From Gemmatimonadota bacterium (GTDB lineage Bacteria > Gemmatimonadota > Gemmatimonadetes > Longimicrobiales > Gaopeijiaceae): DNA of 64,000 bases. The stretch covers positions 1 to 64,000 of the forward strand of contig DQPL01000039.1 in the NCBI GenBank assembly GCA_015664885.1. Direction: 5' to 3'. A program made the position numbers and the translations under genes. The notes under the pieces are model-generated. The model saw only the letters and a program-made list of their open reading frames with translations. It was not told the origin of the DNA and made no database searches. Shown here one piece after another: positions 35,129 through 45,239 of the stretch (its first letter is position 1; each line of letters starts with the position of its first letter).

Positions 35129-36506
35129 CCGAAAGGGCGGTCCACGCTCCCCGATCTCCACCAGGCGACCGAGTGGTTATGCCTTCGTCCACTCGCGGGC
35201 AGGCGTTCTCGTGGTACTGCTTGGACTCGTCGGCTGCTCACGCGTGGGCACCGAGCCGTCGTTCGCTAGTGGTCCGCGCGCGCCGTTGGAGCCCCGCCCG
35301 GACGACCCGATTGCCGCGGCCCTCGTTCAGCCCGTCAGGCCCTTCGAGGAGGTGCGGGGACTGTGGGTCGTGCGCTCTACCATGACCAGCGCGCGTGAGG
35401 TCCGAGAGATGGTCGAGAGCGCTGATGCGGCGGGATTCAACACCATCCTCGTGCAGATTCGAGGTCGCGCGGACGCGTTTTACGATTCTCGGCTGGAGCC
35501 GAGGGCCGAGTCCGTGACCGACGGGCTCGGCTTCGATCCGCTCGGCGATGCCATCCGTGAGGCGCATGCTCGCGGCATCGCGGTTCATGCTTGGGTGAAT
35601 ACCCACCTCGTGTGGAGCTCCGGTGCTCTGCCTCGCAGTCCACAACACCTCGTGAATGCTCACCCGGAGTGGCTGGCGGTGCCCGAGGCTCTAGGGCGTG
35701 CGTTGTACACCGCTGACGCTGACGCGGCGGGCTACGAGCAACGCCTTCTCCAGTACGCTCGGGACAACTCCGGCACGGTCGAGGGCCTGTACTCGAGCCC
35801 GTCGCATCCAGAGGTGAAGGAGCACGTGTACAACGTGTGGATGGACCTCACGGACCGGTACGACCTCGACGGCATTCATTTCGACTACGTGCGTTTTCCG
35901 TCCGGAGACTTCGACTATTCTTCGGGTGCACTGCACCGGTTCCGGGCGTGGGTGAGTCCTCGGCTACCGGCGGCTCGAAGGCGCGCGCTCGACGTCGCCG
36001 CGATAGAGGACCCGTACGGATTCGTCGACGCTCTACCAGGCGAATGGGACGAGTTCCGGCGTATGCACATCACCGACTTGGTGCGGCGGATCTACCGGGG
36101 CGTCAAAGCGAGGCGCCCCAGGATGGTGGTGTCGGCGGCGGTGTTCGCCAATCAAGACGACGCCTTCCGCAATCGGTACCAGGATTGGCCGAGCTGGCTC
36201 GAAGAGGGCATTCTCGATGTCGCCGTCCCAATGGCGTACACGGTGGACAACGATCGCTTCCAGCGCTTCATACGCGCCGGTCGCGAGGCTGCTGGACCGC
36301 GCGCACGACTTTGGGCGGGCATCGGCGCCTATCTGGACACCGAGAACGGGACCCTCGAGAAGATCGACCTCGCACGTTCGGAAGGTGCTGGAGGCATCAT
36401 ACTCTTCTCCTATGACTGGGCGGTGACGGACGGCTCGCACACAGGGGGATTGACGATTCTCGAGCGCATCGGGCGGGCGAAGTTCGGTTTGCGGGATCCC
36501 TTCTAG
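35115..36506 (+). CDS. GHL10/DUF187-type glycosidase-like lipoprotein
   Basis: A 463-residue lipoprotein. It has a signal segment with lipobox LVGCS (Cys about residue 42), then a TIM-barrel of the glycosyl hydrolase-like 10 family: EEVRGLWVVRSTMTSAREV, FNTILVQIRGRADAFY, AHARGIAVHAWVNTHLVW, DRYDLDGIHFDYVRFPSGDF and a final VAVPMAYT...GIGAYL. The Asp/Asp of DGIHFDY is in the place of the likely catalytic acids. The substrate is unknown; related proteins act on the cell envelope. The ATG at 35115 overlaps the kinase remnant. Eroded kinase genes lie on both sides. Confidence 0.85.
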   Translation: MAFGSRKGGPRSPISTRRPSGYAFVHSRAGVLVVLLGLVGCSRVGTEPSFASGPRAPLEPRPDDPIAAALVQPVRPFEEVRGLWVVRSTMTSAREVREMVESADAAGFNTILVQIRGRADAFYDSRLEPRAESVTDGLGFDPLGDAIREAHARGIAVHAWVNTHLVWSSGALPRSPQHLVNAHPEWLAVPEALGRALYTADADAAGYEQRLLQYARDNSGTVEGLYSSPSHPEVKEHVYNVWMDLTDRYDLDGIHFDYVRFPSGDFDYSSGALHRFRAWVSPRLPAARRRALDVAAIEDPYGFVDALPGEWDEFRRMHITDLVRRIYRGVKARRPRMVVSAAVFANQDDAFRNRYQDWPSWLEEGILDVAVPMAYTVDNDRFQRFIRAGREAAGPRARLWAGIGAYLDTENGTLEKIDLARSEGAGGIILFSYDWAVTDGSHTGGLTILERIGRAKFGLRDPF

Positions 36507-36544
36507 GGCATACGCGACATCACCGCGGAAGCGTTTAGGCCGCT

Positions 36545-36860
36545 TTCGAGGGAGGCTGTCCCGCAGTGACTCGCCTTCGACGTAGGGCATCACGATGTAG
36601 TGAAGCCCCTCCACTTCACCGGAGTCGTACAGCGGAAGGACGTGCGGATGTGACAGCTTGGCGGCGATGTCGATCTCGCGCAGAAACCTCTCCGACCCGA
36701 GCGACGTGCCGACGTCGGGCTTCATCACTTTCAAGGCGACCTGGCGGCTATGCTTCAAATCCTCGGCCAGGAACACGACCGCCATACCGCCTTCACCCAC
36801 TTTGCGCTCGATTCGGTACTGGTCGAGTGCTGCGTCGAGGCGGGCTCCGAGATCCGGCAT
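36545..36860 (-). pseudogene. Ser/Thr protein kinase remnant (N-lobe only)
   Basis: From the ATG at 36860 the minus strand reads YRIERKVGEGGMAVVFLAED, VALKVMKPDVG, REIDIAAKLSHPHVLPLYDSG and LHYIVMPYVEGESLRDSL: an intact N-lobe and hinge of a bacterial Hanks-type kinase. Similarity ends near 36550, before the catalytic loop (HRD) and DFG. The open frame then continues antisense into the neighbouring gene with no kinase character. A kinase needs ~260 residues for its domain, so this copy is dead. It is a diverged paralogue of the remnant at 34790, in opposite orientation. Confidence 0.8.
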
Positions 36861-36876
36861 GTCCCTGCGCGCGCCC

Positions 36877-38784
36877 CTAGGGCGAGACGGCCTCCCCCCG
36901 GAAGCGCAGGACGAGGAAGAGCACCACGGCACCTCCGCCGAGCGCGAGCCACGCGGGAAGGCCGTACGCCGTCCCGATGTTGCCGAGCACCATGCCGACG
37001 CCCGCAACGAGCAGCGCGTAGGGCAACTGCGTGCGGACGTGGTCCATGTGGTCGCACGCGGAAGCGGTGGACGAGAGAATAGTCGTGTCCGAGATGGGAG
37101 AGCAGTGGTCACCGAAGATCGCTCCCGCGAGCACCGACGCGGTCGCGCCGAGCAGAATGCCGACCTGCTCGCCGCCGGGGTAAGTCGCGGCTCCCCCGAG
37201 TGCCACGGTAAGCGGGATCACCAAGGGCAGCATGATCGCCATGGTTCCCCAGGACGTGCCGGTCGCGAACGCCATCGCCGCGGAGGTGACGAACACGATA
37301 ACCGGGATCAACTGAAGAGCGACGCGATCGGAGAGCAGTTGCGAAAGGTATTGGGCCGTACCGATCTCTTCAGTCACCGCGCCCAGCGACCAAGCCAACG
37401 CGAGGATGATCAACGCGATCATCATCGACTTCATGCCGGCGAGCGCGGCGTCGATGCACTCTTGGATGGTGAGTGTTTTTTGGACGACGGAGAGCAGCGT
37501 CGCGACGAGACAGCCCGCTAGAGAGCCCCAGAGCAGGGTGGCGAAGGGATCCGCAGCCCCGAAGATGTCCATCAAGGAGGCGCCTGGGGCTGTGCCAGCG
37601 CTGCCGCTTGTGTACAGGCCGACCACCACGACCAGGATGACGGTTGCCACCGGAATCCCAGCGTTCCACCACACTTGACGCACGCCCTCTTTGGCCTCCA
37701 TCAGGTGCGAGGAGGTATCGGCGGCCAGCGTGGCACCAGGCCGGTAAAGGTGTCCTTCGCTCGCCGCCCTGCGCTCGGCGGCGGCCATCGGCCCGAAGTC
37801 GCGGTTCATCGCGGAGGTCAGCAATACGAAGACGATTGCCAGCAAGGGGTAGAACAGAAAGGGGATCGTCTGGATGAAGATCGAGAACGGGCTTTGCGCG
37901 AGCAGCGCTTCCGCGCCGGCCGGGTTCTGCTCGGCGGCGATGCGCAGTCCATCGGCGATGAGGCTGATCTCGTAACCGACCCATGTCGAGATCGGGACCA
38001 GCGCCGCTACCGGCGCGGCCGTTGAATCGACCAGATACGCGAGCTTCTCGCGCGAGATCTTCAGGCGATCGGTGATGGGTCGCATCGTATTGCCGACGAT
38101 CAGCGTGTTCGCGTAATCGTCGAAGAAGATCCCGAGCCCCGCGAACGCGGTTGCGAGCTTCCCGCGCCGGGCGTTGTGCGCGAACGGAGTGACCGCCTTG
38201 ACGATACCCATCGTGCCGCCGTTGCGCGCGATTATGCCGACCATGGCTCCGAGCAGCAGTGTGAAGACCACGACCTGCGTGTGGCCGTCGTCGGTATTTG
38301 CCAGCCCGGGCACGACGAACTGATCAATGAGACGCCACGTGCCCTCCACGGGGTTGAAGCCCGCGACAGCGAGCGCGCCGAGCCAGACGCCGGCGAAGAG
38401 CGCGGTGATGACTTCCCGGAAGATCAGCGCGAGCACGATGGCGAGAATCGGAGGTAACAGCGAAAACCACGGCGGCGTGAGCGTGGCATCCACCTCATGC
38501 GTCGTATCCCCGATCACGATCTCGAGCGGTAGCTCGTCCCTTGATGTGATCTCCAGGCCGATCGCGGTCGCGGAGCCGTGCGCGTCGACCGCTCCGAGGG
38601 CGAGAATTCTTCCGGTCGCGGTGCGGATCTCGTATGGCGATGCTCCCTCTGTCCCTCCGAGCACCGTGACCTGAAAGGGAACCCCGCTGAGGATGACCGA
38701 CGGCGGCTCCGAGACCTCCTGTGCCTCCAGGCTCAGAGGCAAAGAGACGAGGGATGCGACAGCGGCTAGTCGGAAGAAGCGCAT
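36877..38784 (-). CDS. NhaC-type Na+/H+ antiporter with N-terminal exported domain
   Basis: A 635-residue inner-membrane antiporter. A signal sequence (cut near LEA-QEV) and a ~100-residue periplasmic beta domain (about 20-120) precede the membrane part. That part has about 11-12 helices and the family segments GAMVGIIARNGGTMGIVKAV, GIFFDDYANTLIVGNTMRP, STAAPVAALVPISTWVGYE and FGDHCSPISDTTILSST. The last, with GDHCSPISD, is the hallmark of NhaC-like carriers. The start at 38784 (MRFFRLAAV) is preferred to an ATG at 38829, since it begins the signal peptide. Ion specificity is inferred from family. Confidence 0.88.
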   Translation of the reverse strand: MRFFRLAAVASLVSLPLSLEAQEVSEPPSVILSGVPFQVTVLGGTEGASPYEIRTATGRILALGAVDAHGSATAIGLEITSRDELPLEIVIGDTTHEVDATLTPPWFSLLPPILAIVLALIFREVITALFAGVWLGALAVAGFNPVEGTWRLIDQFVVPGLANTDDGHTQVVVFTLLLGAMVGIIARNGGTMGIVKAVTPFAHNARRGKLATAFAGLGIFFDDYANTLIVGNTMRPITDRLKISREKLAYLVDSTAAPVAALVPISTWVGYEISLIADGLRIAAEQNPAGAEALLAQSPFSIFIQTIPFLFYPLLAIVFVLLTSAMNRDFGPMAAAERRAASEGHLYRPGATLAADTSSHLMEAKEGVRQVWWNAGIPVATVILVVVVGLYTSGSAGTAPGASLMDIFGAADPFATLLWGSLAGCLVATLLSVVQKTLTIQECIDAALAGMKSMMIALIILALAWSLGAVTEEIGTAQYLSQLLSDRVALQLIPVIVFVTSAAMAFATGTSWGTMAIMLPLVIPLTVALGGAATYPGGEQVGILLGATASVLAGAIFGDHCSPISDTTILSSTASACDHMDHVRTQLPYALLVAGVGMVLGNIGTAYGLPAWLALGGGAVVLFLVLRFRGEAVSP

Positions 38785-38971
38785 GGACAAGAGATTCCGG
38801 TTGAGTCGAGGAATAACCGGCGCAATCATGGGGAGGTCGACGTGCCGGTGACAAGGCTTGCTCCGACTTGCTTCCGGTCGTTGACCGAGGGGCTCGGAAT
38901 GCCGAACTTAGCGCCGCTCGCGACCCAATAGGGTCACGGTAGGCTCCCTGTAGGCCCTCAGCCCGGCACGC

Positions 38972-39532
38972 ATGGCCGAAGACAACCGGATCCACGTGAT
39001 GGACGAGGCGGACGTCCACCGGGCCATTGCCCGTATGGCCCGAGAGATCGTGGAGCGGAATGGGGGCACTGAGGCGCTCACTCTGTTGGGCATCCACCGC
39101 AGGGGCACGGACATTGCGTTGCTGCTGCGCGATGAAATCGAACGCGCCTCCGGCGATAGGGTGGCGTACGGGTCGATCGATATCACGCTGTATCGCGACG
39201 ACCTGATGACCATCGGCCCAGCACCCGTCGTTGGAGCGTCAGATCTCCCTCAAAGCGGCATCGACGACCGGAATATCGTGATCGTCGATGATGTACTCTA
39301 CAGGGGCCGCACCGCTCGCGCCGCGCTCGACGAGCTCACCGACTGGGGTCGTCCCGGACGAATCTTCCTTTGCGTGCTCGTGGACCGGGGGGGGCGGGAG
39401 TTGCCCATCCAACCGGATATCGTGGGTCGGGAAGTCCCCGTGATGGAGAACCAGCGGGTCGATGTGCTCGTGCCCGCCTTGGATGGGCGTCTCGGAGTGG
39501 AGATCGCTTTCCTCGACGCCGAGTCACAGTGA
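38972..39532 (+). CDS. pyrR: Bifunctional pyr operon regulator / uracil phosphoribosyltransferase
   Basis: A 186-residue PRTase-fold protein. Seen: [15 protein letters not shown], the PRPP loop [17 protein letters not shown], and a conserved tail. In Gram-positives PyrR binds pyr mRNA and attenuates transcription. Here it heads a pyrR-pyrB-pyrC operon (GTGA overlaps at both joins). I searched the 140-base leader for an attenuator hairpin with a T-run and saw none, so the regulation may differ or act elsewhere. Confidence 0.93.
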   Translation: MAEDNRIHVMDEADVHRAIARMAREIVERNGGTEALTLLGIHRRGTDIALLLRDEIERASGDRVAYGSIDITLYRDDLMTIGPAPVVGASDLPQSGIDDRNIVIVDDVLYRGRTARAALDELTDWGRPGRIFLCVLVDRGGRELPIQPDIVGREVPVMENQRVDVLVPALDGRLGVEIAFLDAESQ

Positions 39533-40500
39533 ATCCGTCGGTCTCTTCCCTAGGAAAAGACCTCGTCGGCCTTGAGGACCTCTCCGGCGATCAGATTATC
39601 TCCATTCTCGACACCGCGGAGCCCTTCAAGGAAATCTCGGAGCGGCGAATCAAAAAGGTCCCGGTCCTGCGCGGCAAGACCATCGTCAATCTCTTCTTCG
39701 AGGCATCGACGCGCACCCGGGTCTCATTCGAGTTCGCCGAGAAGCGACTCAGTGCCGATACCGTGAACATCGCGGCGAGCGGCTCCTCGGTGGTGAAGGG
39801 CGAGACCCTGGTCGACACCGCCCGCAACCTGGAGGCGATGCGCATCGACATGGTCGTCATGCGACACGGTTCGTCGGGCGCGGCCCGCTTCTTGGCCGAG
39901 AGGATCCCCTCCAGTGTCATCAACGCGGGTGATGGCCAGCACGAGCATCCTACGCAGGCGCTGCTCGACCTCCTGACGATCAGGGATCATATGGGACGAA
40001 TCGAGGGGCTCAGGGTGTGCATCGTCGGTGACGTTCTGCACTCGCGGGTCGCGCGCTCGAACATCTACGGCCTGCTGAAGCTGGGTGCTGAGGTCGCGGT
40101 CTGTGGCCCGCCGACGCTCATGCCACCGGCGATTCAGGAGTTGGGTGTGACGGCCTTCACCCGGATCGAAGAGGCGATCGAGTGGGCGGGTGTGCTGAAC
40201 GTGCTACGGTTACAGCTGGAGCGCATGCACGGTGGTTTCGTGCCGAGCCTGCGCGAGTACAACCGCATCTGGGGAGTGAGCTCGCAACGCCTCGCCGCCG
40301 CCCCACGGGACGTGCTCGTCCTGCACCCGGGTCCCATGAACCGTGGCGTGGAGATCGATTCCGACGTCGCGGATGGTCCCCACTCGGTCATTCTGAATCA
40401 GGTAACCAACGGGGTTGCGATTCGCATGGCAGTCCTGTATCTGCTGGCCGGCGGTCGCCAGGAGAGCGCCGAAGCCGCGAAGCAGGGAGGTGAGGCGTGA
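39529..40500 (+). CDS. pyrB: Aspartate carbamoyltransferase catalytic subunit
   Basis: A 323-residue enzyme forming carbamoyl-aspartate. Seen: the carbamoyl-phosphate loop [15 protein letters not shown], the 80s-loop [20 protein letters not shown] with Ser and Lys, [14 protein letters not shown], and the [12 protein letters not shown] motif near the C-terminus. The start is the GTG overlapping the pyrR stop; the longer upstream open frame belongs to the pyrR region. No pyrI regulatory subunit follows, so this is likely a class B or C ATCase working with pyrC. Confidence 0.95.
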   Translation: MNPSVSSLGKDLVGLEDLSGDQIISILDTAEPFKEISERRIKKVPVLRGKTIVNLFFEASTRTRVSFEFAEKRLSADTVNIAASGSSVVKGETLVDTARNLEAMRIDMVVMRHGSSGAARFLAERIPSSVINAGDGQHEHPTQALLDLLTIRDHMGRIEGLRVCIVGDVLHSRVARSNIYGLLKLGAEVAVCGPPTLMPPAIQELGVTAFTRIEEAIEWAGVLNVLRLQLERMHGGFVPSLREYNRIWGVSSQRLAAAPRDVLVLHPGPMNRGVEIDSDVADGPHSVILNQVTNGVAIRMAVLYLLAGGRQESAEAAKQGGEA

Positions 40501-41810
40501 GCGAGAAGCTTCTGCTCAAAGGTGGACGGGTTCTCGACCCGAGTCAGGATTTGGACGGGGTCCGAGACATTTTGCTCGCTGACGGGATGGTGGCCGCCTT
40601 GGGTGAGCAAATCGACGCCCCTGAGGACACACGCATCATTGACTGTGCCGGCCTCCTTGTGACCCCAGGGCTCATCGACGTGCACGTCCACCTGCGCGAG
40701 CCGGGCGGGGAGCACAAGGAAACGATCGCGTCCGGCGCTCGTGCCGCGGCCGCCGGGGGATTCACTGCGGTGTGCGCGATGCCGAACACCGATCCGGCGA
40801 TGGACGACCCGGCGTCGGTCGGCTTCGTCGCCGCCGAGGGGCGCAGGGCGCAGGCGGCGCGCGTGTATCCCGTCGGTTGCATCTCGGTGGGCCGCTCGGG
40901 GGAGCGCCTCGCACCGGTCGGAGAGATGGTGGACGCGGGCGCGGTCGCGATCACCGACGACGGAAGCCCGGTCACCAATTCGCTTCTGATGCGTCTCGCG
41001 CTCGAGTACGCACAGAGTTTTGGTATTCCGGTCGCCGACCATCCGGAGGACCTCTCGCTATCGCCGTCCGGACAGATGAACGAAGGGCTCGTGGCTACCA
41101 GACTCGGTCTCAAGGGGAAGCCGAACGCGATGGAGGACATCCATATCCTCCGTGATATCATGCTGGCCGAGCTGACTGGGGGGCACCTTCACCTTCAGCA
41201 CGTGTCGACGCGTTTCGGTGTGGAGTCGATCCGGCAGGCCAAGAGCAGGGGGGTGCACGTCACAGCGGAGGCTTCTCCCCACCACCTCGTGCTCACCGAG
41301 GATGCGGTCGACGGTTACCGAACCGAGGCCAAGATGAACCCGCCGCTACGCGCGCAGACGGATGTGGACGCCGTGCGAGCGGGGCTGGCAGACGGCGCGC
41401 TCGACATTATCGCGACCGACCATGCGCCCCACCACTACGACGAGAAAGAGGCGGCCTTCGAGGACGCTCCCAATGGGATCGTGGGCTTGGAGACCGCAGT
41501 TGGCATCGTGCTCACGAGGGTTGTGAACGAGGGCGTGATCGACCTCGCTACCATGGTCGAGCGCATGAGCTGTCAGCCGGCGCGAGCCTTCGGCCTACCC
41601 GGTGGCACGCTCGCGGAGGGTAGCGTCGGCGATGTCTCCGTGCTCGACCTGGACGCCCAGTGGACGGTGGATGCGGCCGCATTCCTGTCCAAGAGTCGGA
41701 ACACGCCCTTCGCCGGTTGGGTGCTGCAGGGGGCTCCGGTGCGCACGATCGTCGGAGGGAAGACGGTCTGGGAAGCTGCCAGGGAGGATGTCCGGGAGGA
41801 CGCGACGTGA
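40497..41810 (+). CDS. pyrC: Dihydroorotase
   Basis: A 437-residue amidohydrolase of the class I dihydroorotase type. Seen: [19 protein letters not shown] (zinc ligands HVH), [43 protein letters not shown] (metal Asp) and the [10 protein letters not shown]-like segment. The start is GTG, overlapping the pyrB stop (GTGA). A multifunctional ATCase-DHOase particle, as in Aquifex, is possible but not shown by sequence. Confidence 0.95.
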   Translation: MSEKLLLKGGRVLDPSQDLDGVRDILLADGMVAALGEQIDAPEDTRIIDCAGLLVTPGLIDVHVHLREPGGEHKETIASGARAAAAGGFTAVCAMPNTDPAMDDPASVGFVAAEGRRAQAARVYPVGCISVGRSGERLAPVGEMVDAGAVAITDDGSPVTNSLLMRLALEYAQSFGIPVADHPEDLSLSPSGQMNEGLVATRLGLKGKPNAMEDIHILRDIMLAELTGGHLHLQHVSTRFGVESIRQAKSRGVHVTAEASPHHLVLTEDAVDGYRTEAKMNPPLRAQTDVDAVRAGLADGALDIIATDHAPHHYDEKEAAFEDAPNGIVGLETAVGIVLTRVVNEGVIDLATMVERMSCQPARAFGLPGGTLAEGSVGDVSVLDLDAQWTVDAAAFLSKSRNTPFAGWVLQGAPVRTIVGGKTVWEAAREDVREDAT

Positions 41811-41818
41811 GCGAGCCG

Positions 41819-42073
41819 CTAGCTGAGCGCGTTGACGTGCCTTGCGAGTTGACCCTTGAGGCGGGCCGCCCGATGCGGGTGATAGAGACGCCGCGTGGCC
41901 GCGCGGTCCAACATCGCCACGACTGCGCGAAGGAGAGTCTGACCCTCTTCGGCGGACTCGGCCTGCTTGACCTTCTTGATTGCTGTGCGGATGCGTGCGC
42001 GGTCCGACCGGTTCTTGGCACGGGCGGTGGCACTCAAAGTCATCCGCTTCTTGGCGCTCTTGATATTCGGCAT
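41819..42073 (-). CDS. rpsT: 30S ribosomal protein S20
   Basis: An 84-residue basic protein beginning MPNIKSAKKRMTLSATARAKNRS, the standard S20 start, with the Ala/Arg-rich helical bundle. It is convergent with pyrC (8-base gap) and its ATG at 42073 faces the M50 protease gene. Confidence 0.97.
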   Translation of the reverse strand: MPNIKSAKKRMTLSATARAKNRSDRARIRTAIKKVKQAESAEEGQTLLRAVVAMLDRAATRRLYHPHRAARLKGQLARHVNALS

Positions 42074-42176
42074 GCGTCCCTCGGGGCGCGGTCATTTCGT
42101 TCGGTTACGAGCCTACAAAGCTAGAACCGACCCATGATGGGATCAACCGGTAGGGAGGGGTTAGCTTAAGGACACC

Positions 42177-42830
42177 ATGGAAGCCGTCCTTCTCATCGCC
42201 GTTCTCATTTTTTCGGTCGTAGTGCACGAAGTCGCGCACGCCTGGCAAGCTCGCCGGGAGGGTGACGACACCGCGGACCGACTCGGGCGGATTACGCTGA
42301 ACCCCTTGCCGCACCTCGACCCCATCGGGTCCGTGATCGTGCCGCTGGTGCTGCACTTCAGCGGGAGTGGCTTCTTGTTCGGCTGGGCGAGGCCGGTCCC
42401 GGTAAATCCGGCGAACTACCGGAGCCCGGTGTGGGGCGACATCCGAGTCTCCATGGCAGGGATCGTGTCCAACTTGGGTCTCGCGGTGCTGTCGACGTTT
42501 GCTTTGGCGATCGCATTTAAAGCCCAGAGCGTCCTGGGCCCCTTGGGCGGCACCACGGCGGTCGCGGCTCAGGCCGCGTACTATGGCGTTCTCATCAATC
42601 TCGTGCTCGCGTTCTTCAATCTGGTTCCGATCCCGCCCTTGGACGGCTCGCACGTGCTCTTCCATTTGCTGCCGAAACCGCTGGCGATGCGGTACAGGGA
42701 GGCGGGACGCTACGGGCTGCTCATCCTGATGGGCCTGTTCTACTTCTTTCCGGGCGTGTTCACCTACCTGCTGTGGCCTGTGACTTTCTTTGCTGGGCTC
42801 GGCACTGAGTTCGCTCGCCTGTGGATCTGA
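42177..42830 (+). CDS. M50 site-2 protease family membrane peptidase
   Basis: A 217-residue integral membrane zinc peptidase. The HEXXH motif lies in the first helix (VVVHEVAHAWQA) and the second metal motif NLVPIPPLDGSH about residue 145-157, with a predicted 5-6 helices. No PDZ domain is present, so it belongs to the short 'site-2 protease family' often found upstream of scpA. AAGGA precedes the ATG. It overlaps scpA by 10 bases. Substrate unknown. Confidence 0.9.
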   Translation: MEAVLLIAVLIFSVVVHEVAHAWQARREGDDTADRLGRITLNPLPHLDPIGSVIVPLVLHFSGSGFLFGWARPVPVNPANYRSPVWGDIRVSMAGIVSNLGLAVLSTFALAIAFKAQSVLGPLGGTTAVAAQAAYYGVLINLVLAFFNLVPIPPLDGSHVLFHLLPKPLAMRYREAGRYGLLILMGLFYFFPGVFTYLLWPVTFFAGLGTEFARLWI

Positions 42831-43648
42831 CGGTCGCAGAAAAGGCCAATGAGCGCGAGGGCTTTTTCCTCGTCGAGTTCGACCGCTTTCAGGGGCCGCT
42901 CGACCTGCTGCTGCACCTCATTCGGTCGCAGGACATCGACATCTTCGAGATCCCCATCTCGACCATCACCAAGCAGTTCCTCAAGGCCATCCGGGGTCTG
43001 GCGCCTCACGACCTCGACGGAGCGGGGGAATTCCTGGAGATGGCGGCCACGCTCATCCGCATCAAGGCGCAGATGCTGCTGCCGCGCTCCGCTGAAGAGG
43101 AGGAAGGAGACCCCCGAGCGGAGCTCGTGCGACGGTTGCTCGAGTACGAGCAGATTCGCGAAATATCGCTGCGACTGCGAGCCGCGGAGGCGGATCGCGG
43201 CCGTCGATTTGGAAAGGGATACATTCCGCCGCGCCCGAAGATGGAGCAGTCCGAAGTCCCGCTCGAGACCACCTGGGACGAGGTCTACGCCGCCGCTCTC
43301 TTGGTCGAGATGCCCGTTCCTCGGGAGCGGGAGCACCGGGTCTTGACGCGTACGGTATCCATGCAGGCCAAGGTGGTTCTGATCCTGGACGCGCTCAAGC
43401 AGGAGTCCCGGGTCGAGTTCACGCGCCTGCTGGTCGGCTTCAAGGACCGTATGCACGGTGTAATGACGTTTCTGGCTGGCCTCGAGCTGACTCGTCGCCA
43501 AGTGCTGCTCCTGCGGCAGACGCGGCCGTTCTCCGAGTTGTGGATCTATCGCAGGAACGAGCAAGTCGAGGAGGAGCGGTGGTCCGAAGCCGAGGCTTCT
43601 GACGAGACTCGCCCCGAACCCCAAGCAGATGGAGGAGCGGAAGCTTGA
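42821..43648 (+). CDS. scpA: Segregation and condensation protein A
   Basis: A 275-residue kleisin subunit of the Smc-ScpAB condensin. Seen: FQGPLDLLLHLIRSQDIDIFEIPIS, IKAQMLLPR and the winged C-terminal part (VILDALKQESRVEFTRLL). The C-terminal ~30 residues are acidic and poorly conserved. The GTG start at 42821 lies inside the upstream protease gene, and its end overlaps scpB, so the three are one operon. Confidence 0.94.
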   Translation: MDLTVAEKANEREGFFLVEFDRFQGPLDLLLHLIRSQDIDIFEIPISTITKQFLKAIRGLAPHDLDGAGEFLEMAATLIRIKAQMLLPRSAEEEEGDPRAELVRRLLEYEQIREISLRLRAAEADRGRRFGKGYIPPRPKMEQSEVPLETTWDEVYAAALLVEMPVPREREHRVLTRTVSMQAKVVLILDALKQESRVEFTRLLVGFKDRMHGVMTFLAGLELTRRQVLLLRQTRPFSELWIYRRNEQVEEERWSEAEASDETRPEPQADGGAEA

Positions 43649-44502
43649 ACGCCCCGCAAATAGTGGAAGCGGTCCTCTTTGCGTCGGACGCTCCGCTCAG
43701 CCCGGATGAGATCGCTCGAGCGGATGAGCAGCTCGACGAAGACCGGGTCGAAGAGGCGCTGCAGGCGCTGCAGGCGGAATACGACGACGCGCAGAGGGCG
43801 TTCCAGCTCGTGGAGGTCGCCGGGGGTTATCAGATCCTGACGCGGCCCGAGTACGCACCGTATCTGGAGCGTTTCGACAATGTGCCACGCCCGTCGCGCC
43901 TCTCGGGCCCGTCCATTGAGACACTCGCGATCATCGCCTATCGTCAGCCGATCGGCCGCTTGGAGATCGAGTATGTGCGTGGTGTTGGAGCGTCCGGCGT
44001 GATTCGGACCTTGCAGGAGCGTCGCTTGATCGACGTAGTCGGACGAGCGAAGGGGCTCGGCCGGCCTCTCTTGTACGGAACCACCACGCACTTCCTCGAA
44101 CACTTCGGCTTCAAGTCCCTCGAGGGCCTACCTCGGCCCGAGGAGCTCCCCATCATCCTGCGCGAGCGGCTGCCGCTCGGGCCTGTTGAGGAAGAGTCGG
44201 AGGGCGAAGAGGGCAGCGACGAGCGGGAGTCGCTGCCGCTTGACGGCGGCGACGCGGACAACGAAGCGGTCGCGGACACTCCGGCGGACGGCGACGACCC
44301 TGCGCACACCGACGCGGACGGCCCGACGGACAGTGTTGAGCCTGCGGACAGCGCCGACCTCGCGGATCCCGTTTCAGACGACGACGCCATTGAGGACGAT
44401 GACGCCATCGGGGCCGATGACACCGGCAGCGAAGCTCTCGCCGCAGGCGGTGACGACGTAGCCTCGGACGAAGACGAGCCCCGCACCGACTCGGTCGACT
44501 AG
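43645..44502 (+). CDS. scpB: Segregation and condensation protein B with long acidic tail
   Basis: A 285-residue protein. Residues 1-185 are ScpB: two winged helices (IVEAVLFASDAPLSPDEIA, GGYQILTRPEYAPYL, LSGPSIETLAIIAYRQPIGRLEIE, FLEHFGFKSLEGLPR). Residues ~186-285 are an Asp/Glu/Ala/Ser-rich low-complexity tail with about one acidic residue in three, longer than in most ScpB proteins. The start is TTG, in a TTGA overlap with the scpA stop. The tail might bind basic partners or DNA-mimic; it is unlikely to be needed for the core fold. Confidence 0.93.
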   Translation: MNAPQIVEAVLFASDAPLSPDEIARADEQLDEDRVEEALQALQAEYDDAQRAFQLVEVAGGYQILTRPEYAPYLERFDNVPRPSRLSGPSIETLAIIAYRQPIGRLEIEYVRGVGASGVIRTLQERRLIDVVGRAKGLGRPLLYGTTTHFLEHFGFKSLEGLPRPEELPIILRERLPLGPVEEESEGEEGSDERESLPLDGGDADNEAVADTPADGDDPAHTDADGPTDSVEPADSADLADPVSDDDAIEDDDAIGADDTGSEALAAGGDDVASDEDEPRTDSVD

Positions 44503-44508
44503 CAGGCG

Positions 44509-45237
44509 GTGTCGGAAGGGGTCCGCGTTCAGAAGTACTTGTCTCGTGCGGGACGCGCGTCGCGGCGGGAGGCCGAGCGCTTGATGCTCGCGGGACGGGT
44601 CAGCGTGAACGGGGAGGTAGTGCGAGAGCTCGGTCTGCGCGTGGTCGAGGGTCGCGACATCGTCGAGGTGGACGGCGAAGTGATCACGAGCACCGAGGTG
44701 CGTTGGATCGCATTCCACAAGCCGCCGGGCGTGCTTACGACCCGGAGCGATCCGCATGGTGGCAGAACCGTGTACGATCTCCTGCCGCCTGAGCTGGGCG
44801 CGCTGCGCTACGTGGGCCGCCTCGATCGACCCACGGAGGGGCTGCTGCTGCTCACGAACGACGGGGACGTCGCGAACGGACTCCAGCACCCCAGTCGCGG
44901 CGTGGAGCGCGAGTATCTGGTTGTGGCAAACGGCGAAGTAAGTCGGGCGAGCCTCGCGACTCTGACGCAGGGTGTCGATCTAGAGGACGGGCTCGCCAAA
45001 GCGGCTTCGGTGCGGATCGTCGAGCGTGGAAAGCTGGATACCACGCTTCGGTTGGTCCTTACGGAGGGAAGGAAGAGAGAGGTGCGGCGCATGATGCTCG
45101 AGGTGGGGCATGGCGTAAGTCGGCTTGTCCGACTCCGTTTCGGCACTATCACGCTCGGAGATTTGAAGGCAGGTGCGTGGCGCGAACTCGAGCACGACGA
45201 ACGCAAGAGCCTAGTCGCTCTATCCATCAGGGGGTGA
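44509..45237 (+). CDS. Pseudouridine synthase, RsuA/RluB family
   Basis: A 242-residue RNA-modifying enzyme. An S4 domain comes first ([27 protein letters not shown]), then the catalytic domain with [27 protein letters not shown] (catalytic Asp) and GRKREVRRM. The RluB type (23S rRNA) is the usual neighbour of scpB, but RsuA/RluE are not excluded. The start is GTG at 44509, seven bases after scpB. Confidence 0.92.
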   Translation: MSEGVRVQKYLSRAGRASRREAERLMLAGRVSVNGEVVRELGLRVVEGRDIVEVDGEVITSTEVRWIAFHKPPGVLTTRSDPHGGRTVYDLLPPELGALRYVGRLDRPTEGLLLLTNDGDVANGLQHPSRGVEREYLVVANGEVSRASLATLTQGVDLEDGLAKAASVRIVERGKLDTTLRLVLTEGRKREVRRMMLEVGHGVSRLVRLRFGTITLGDLKAGAWRELEHDERKSLVALSIRG

Positions 45238-45239
45238 TC

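Noticed and set aside
38830-38971. PyrR-binding attenuator upstream of pyrR
   Set aside because: I looked for terminator/antiterminator hairpins or a T-run and saw none.
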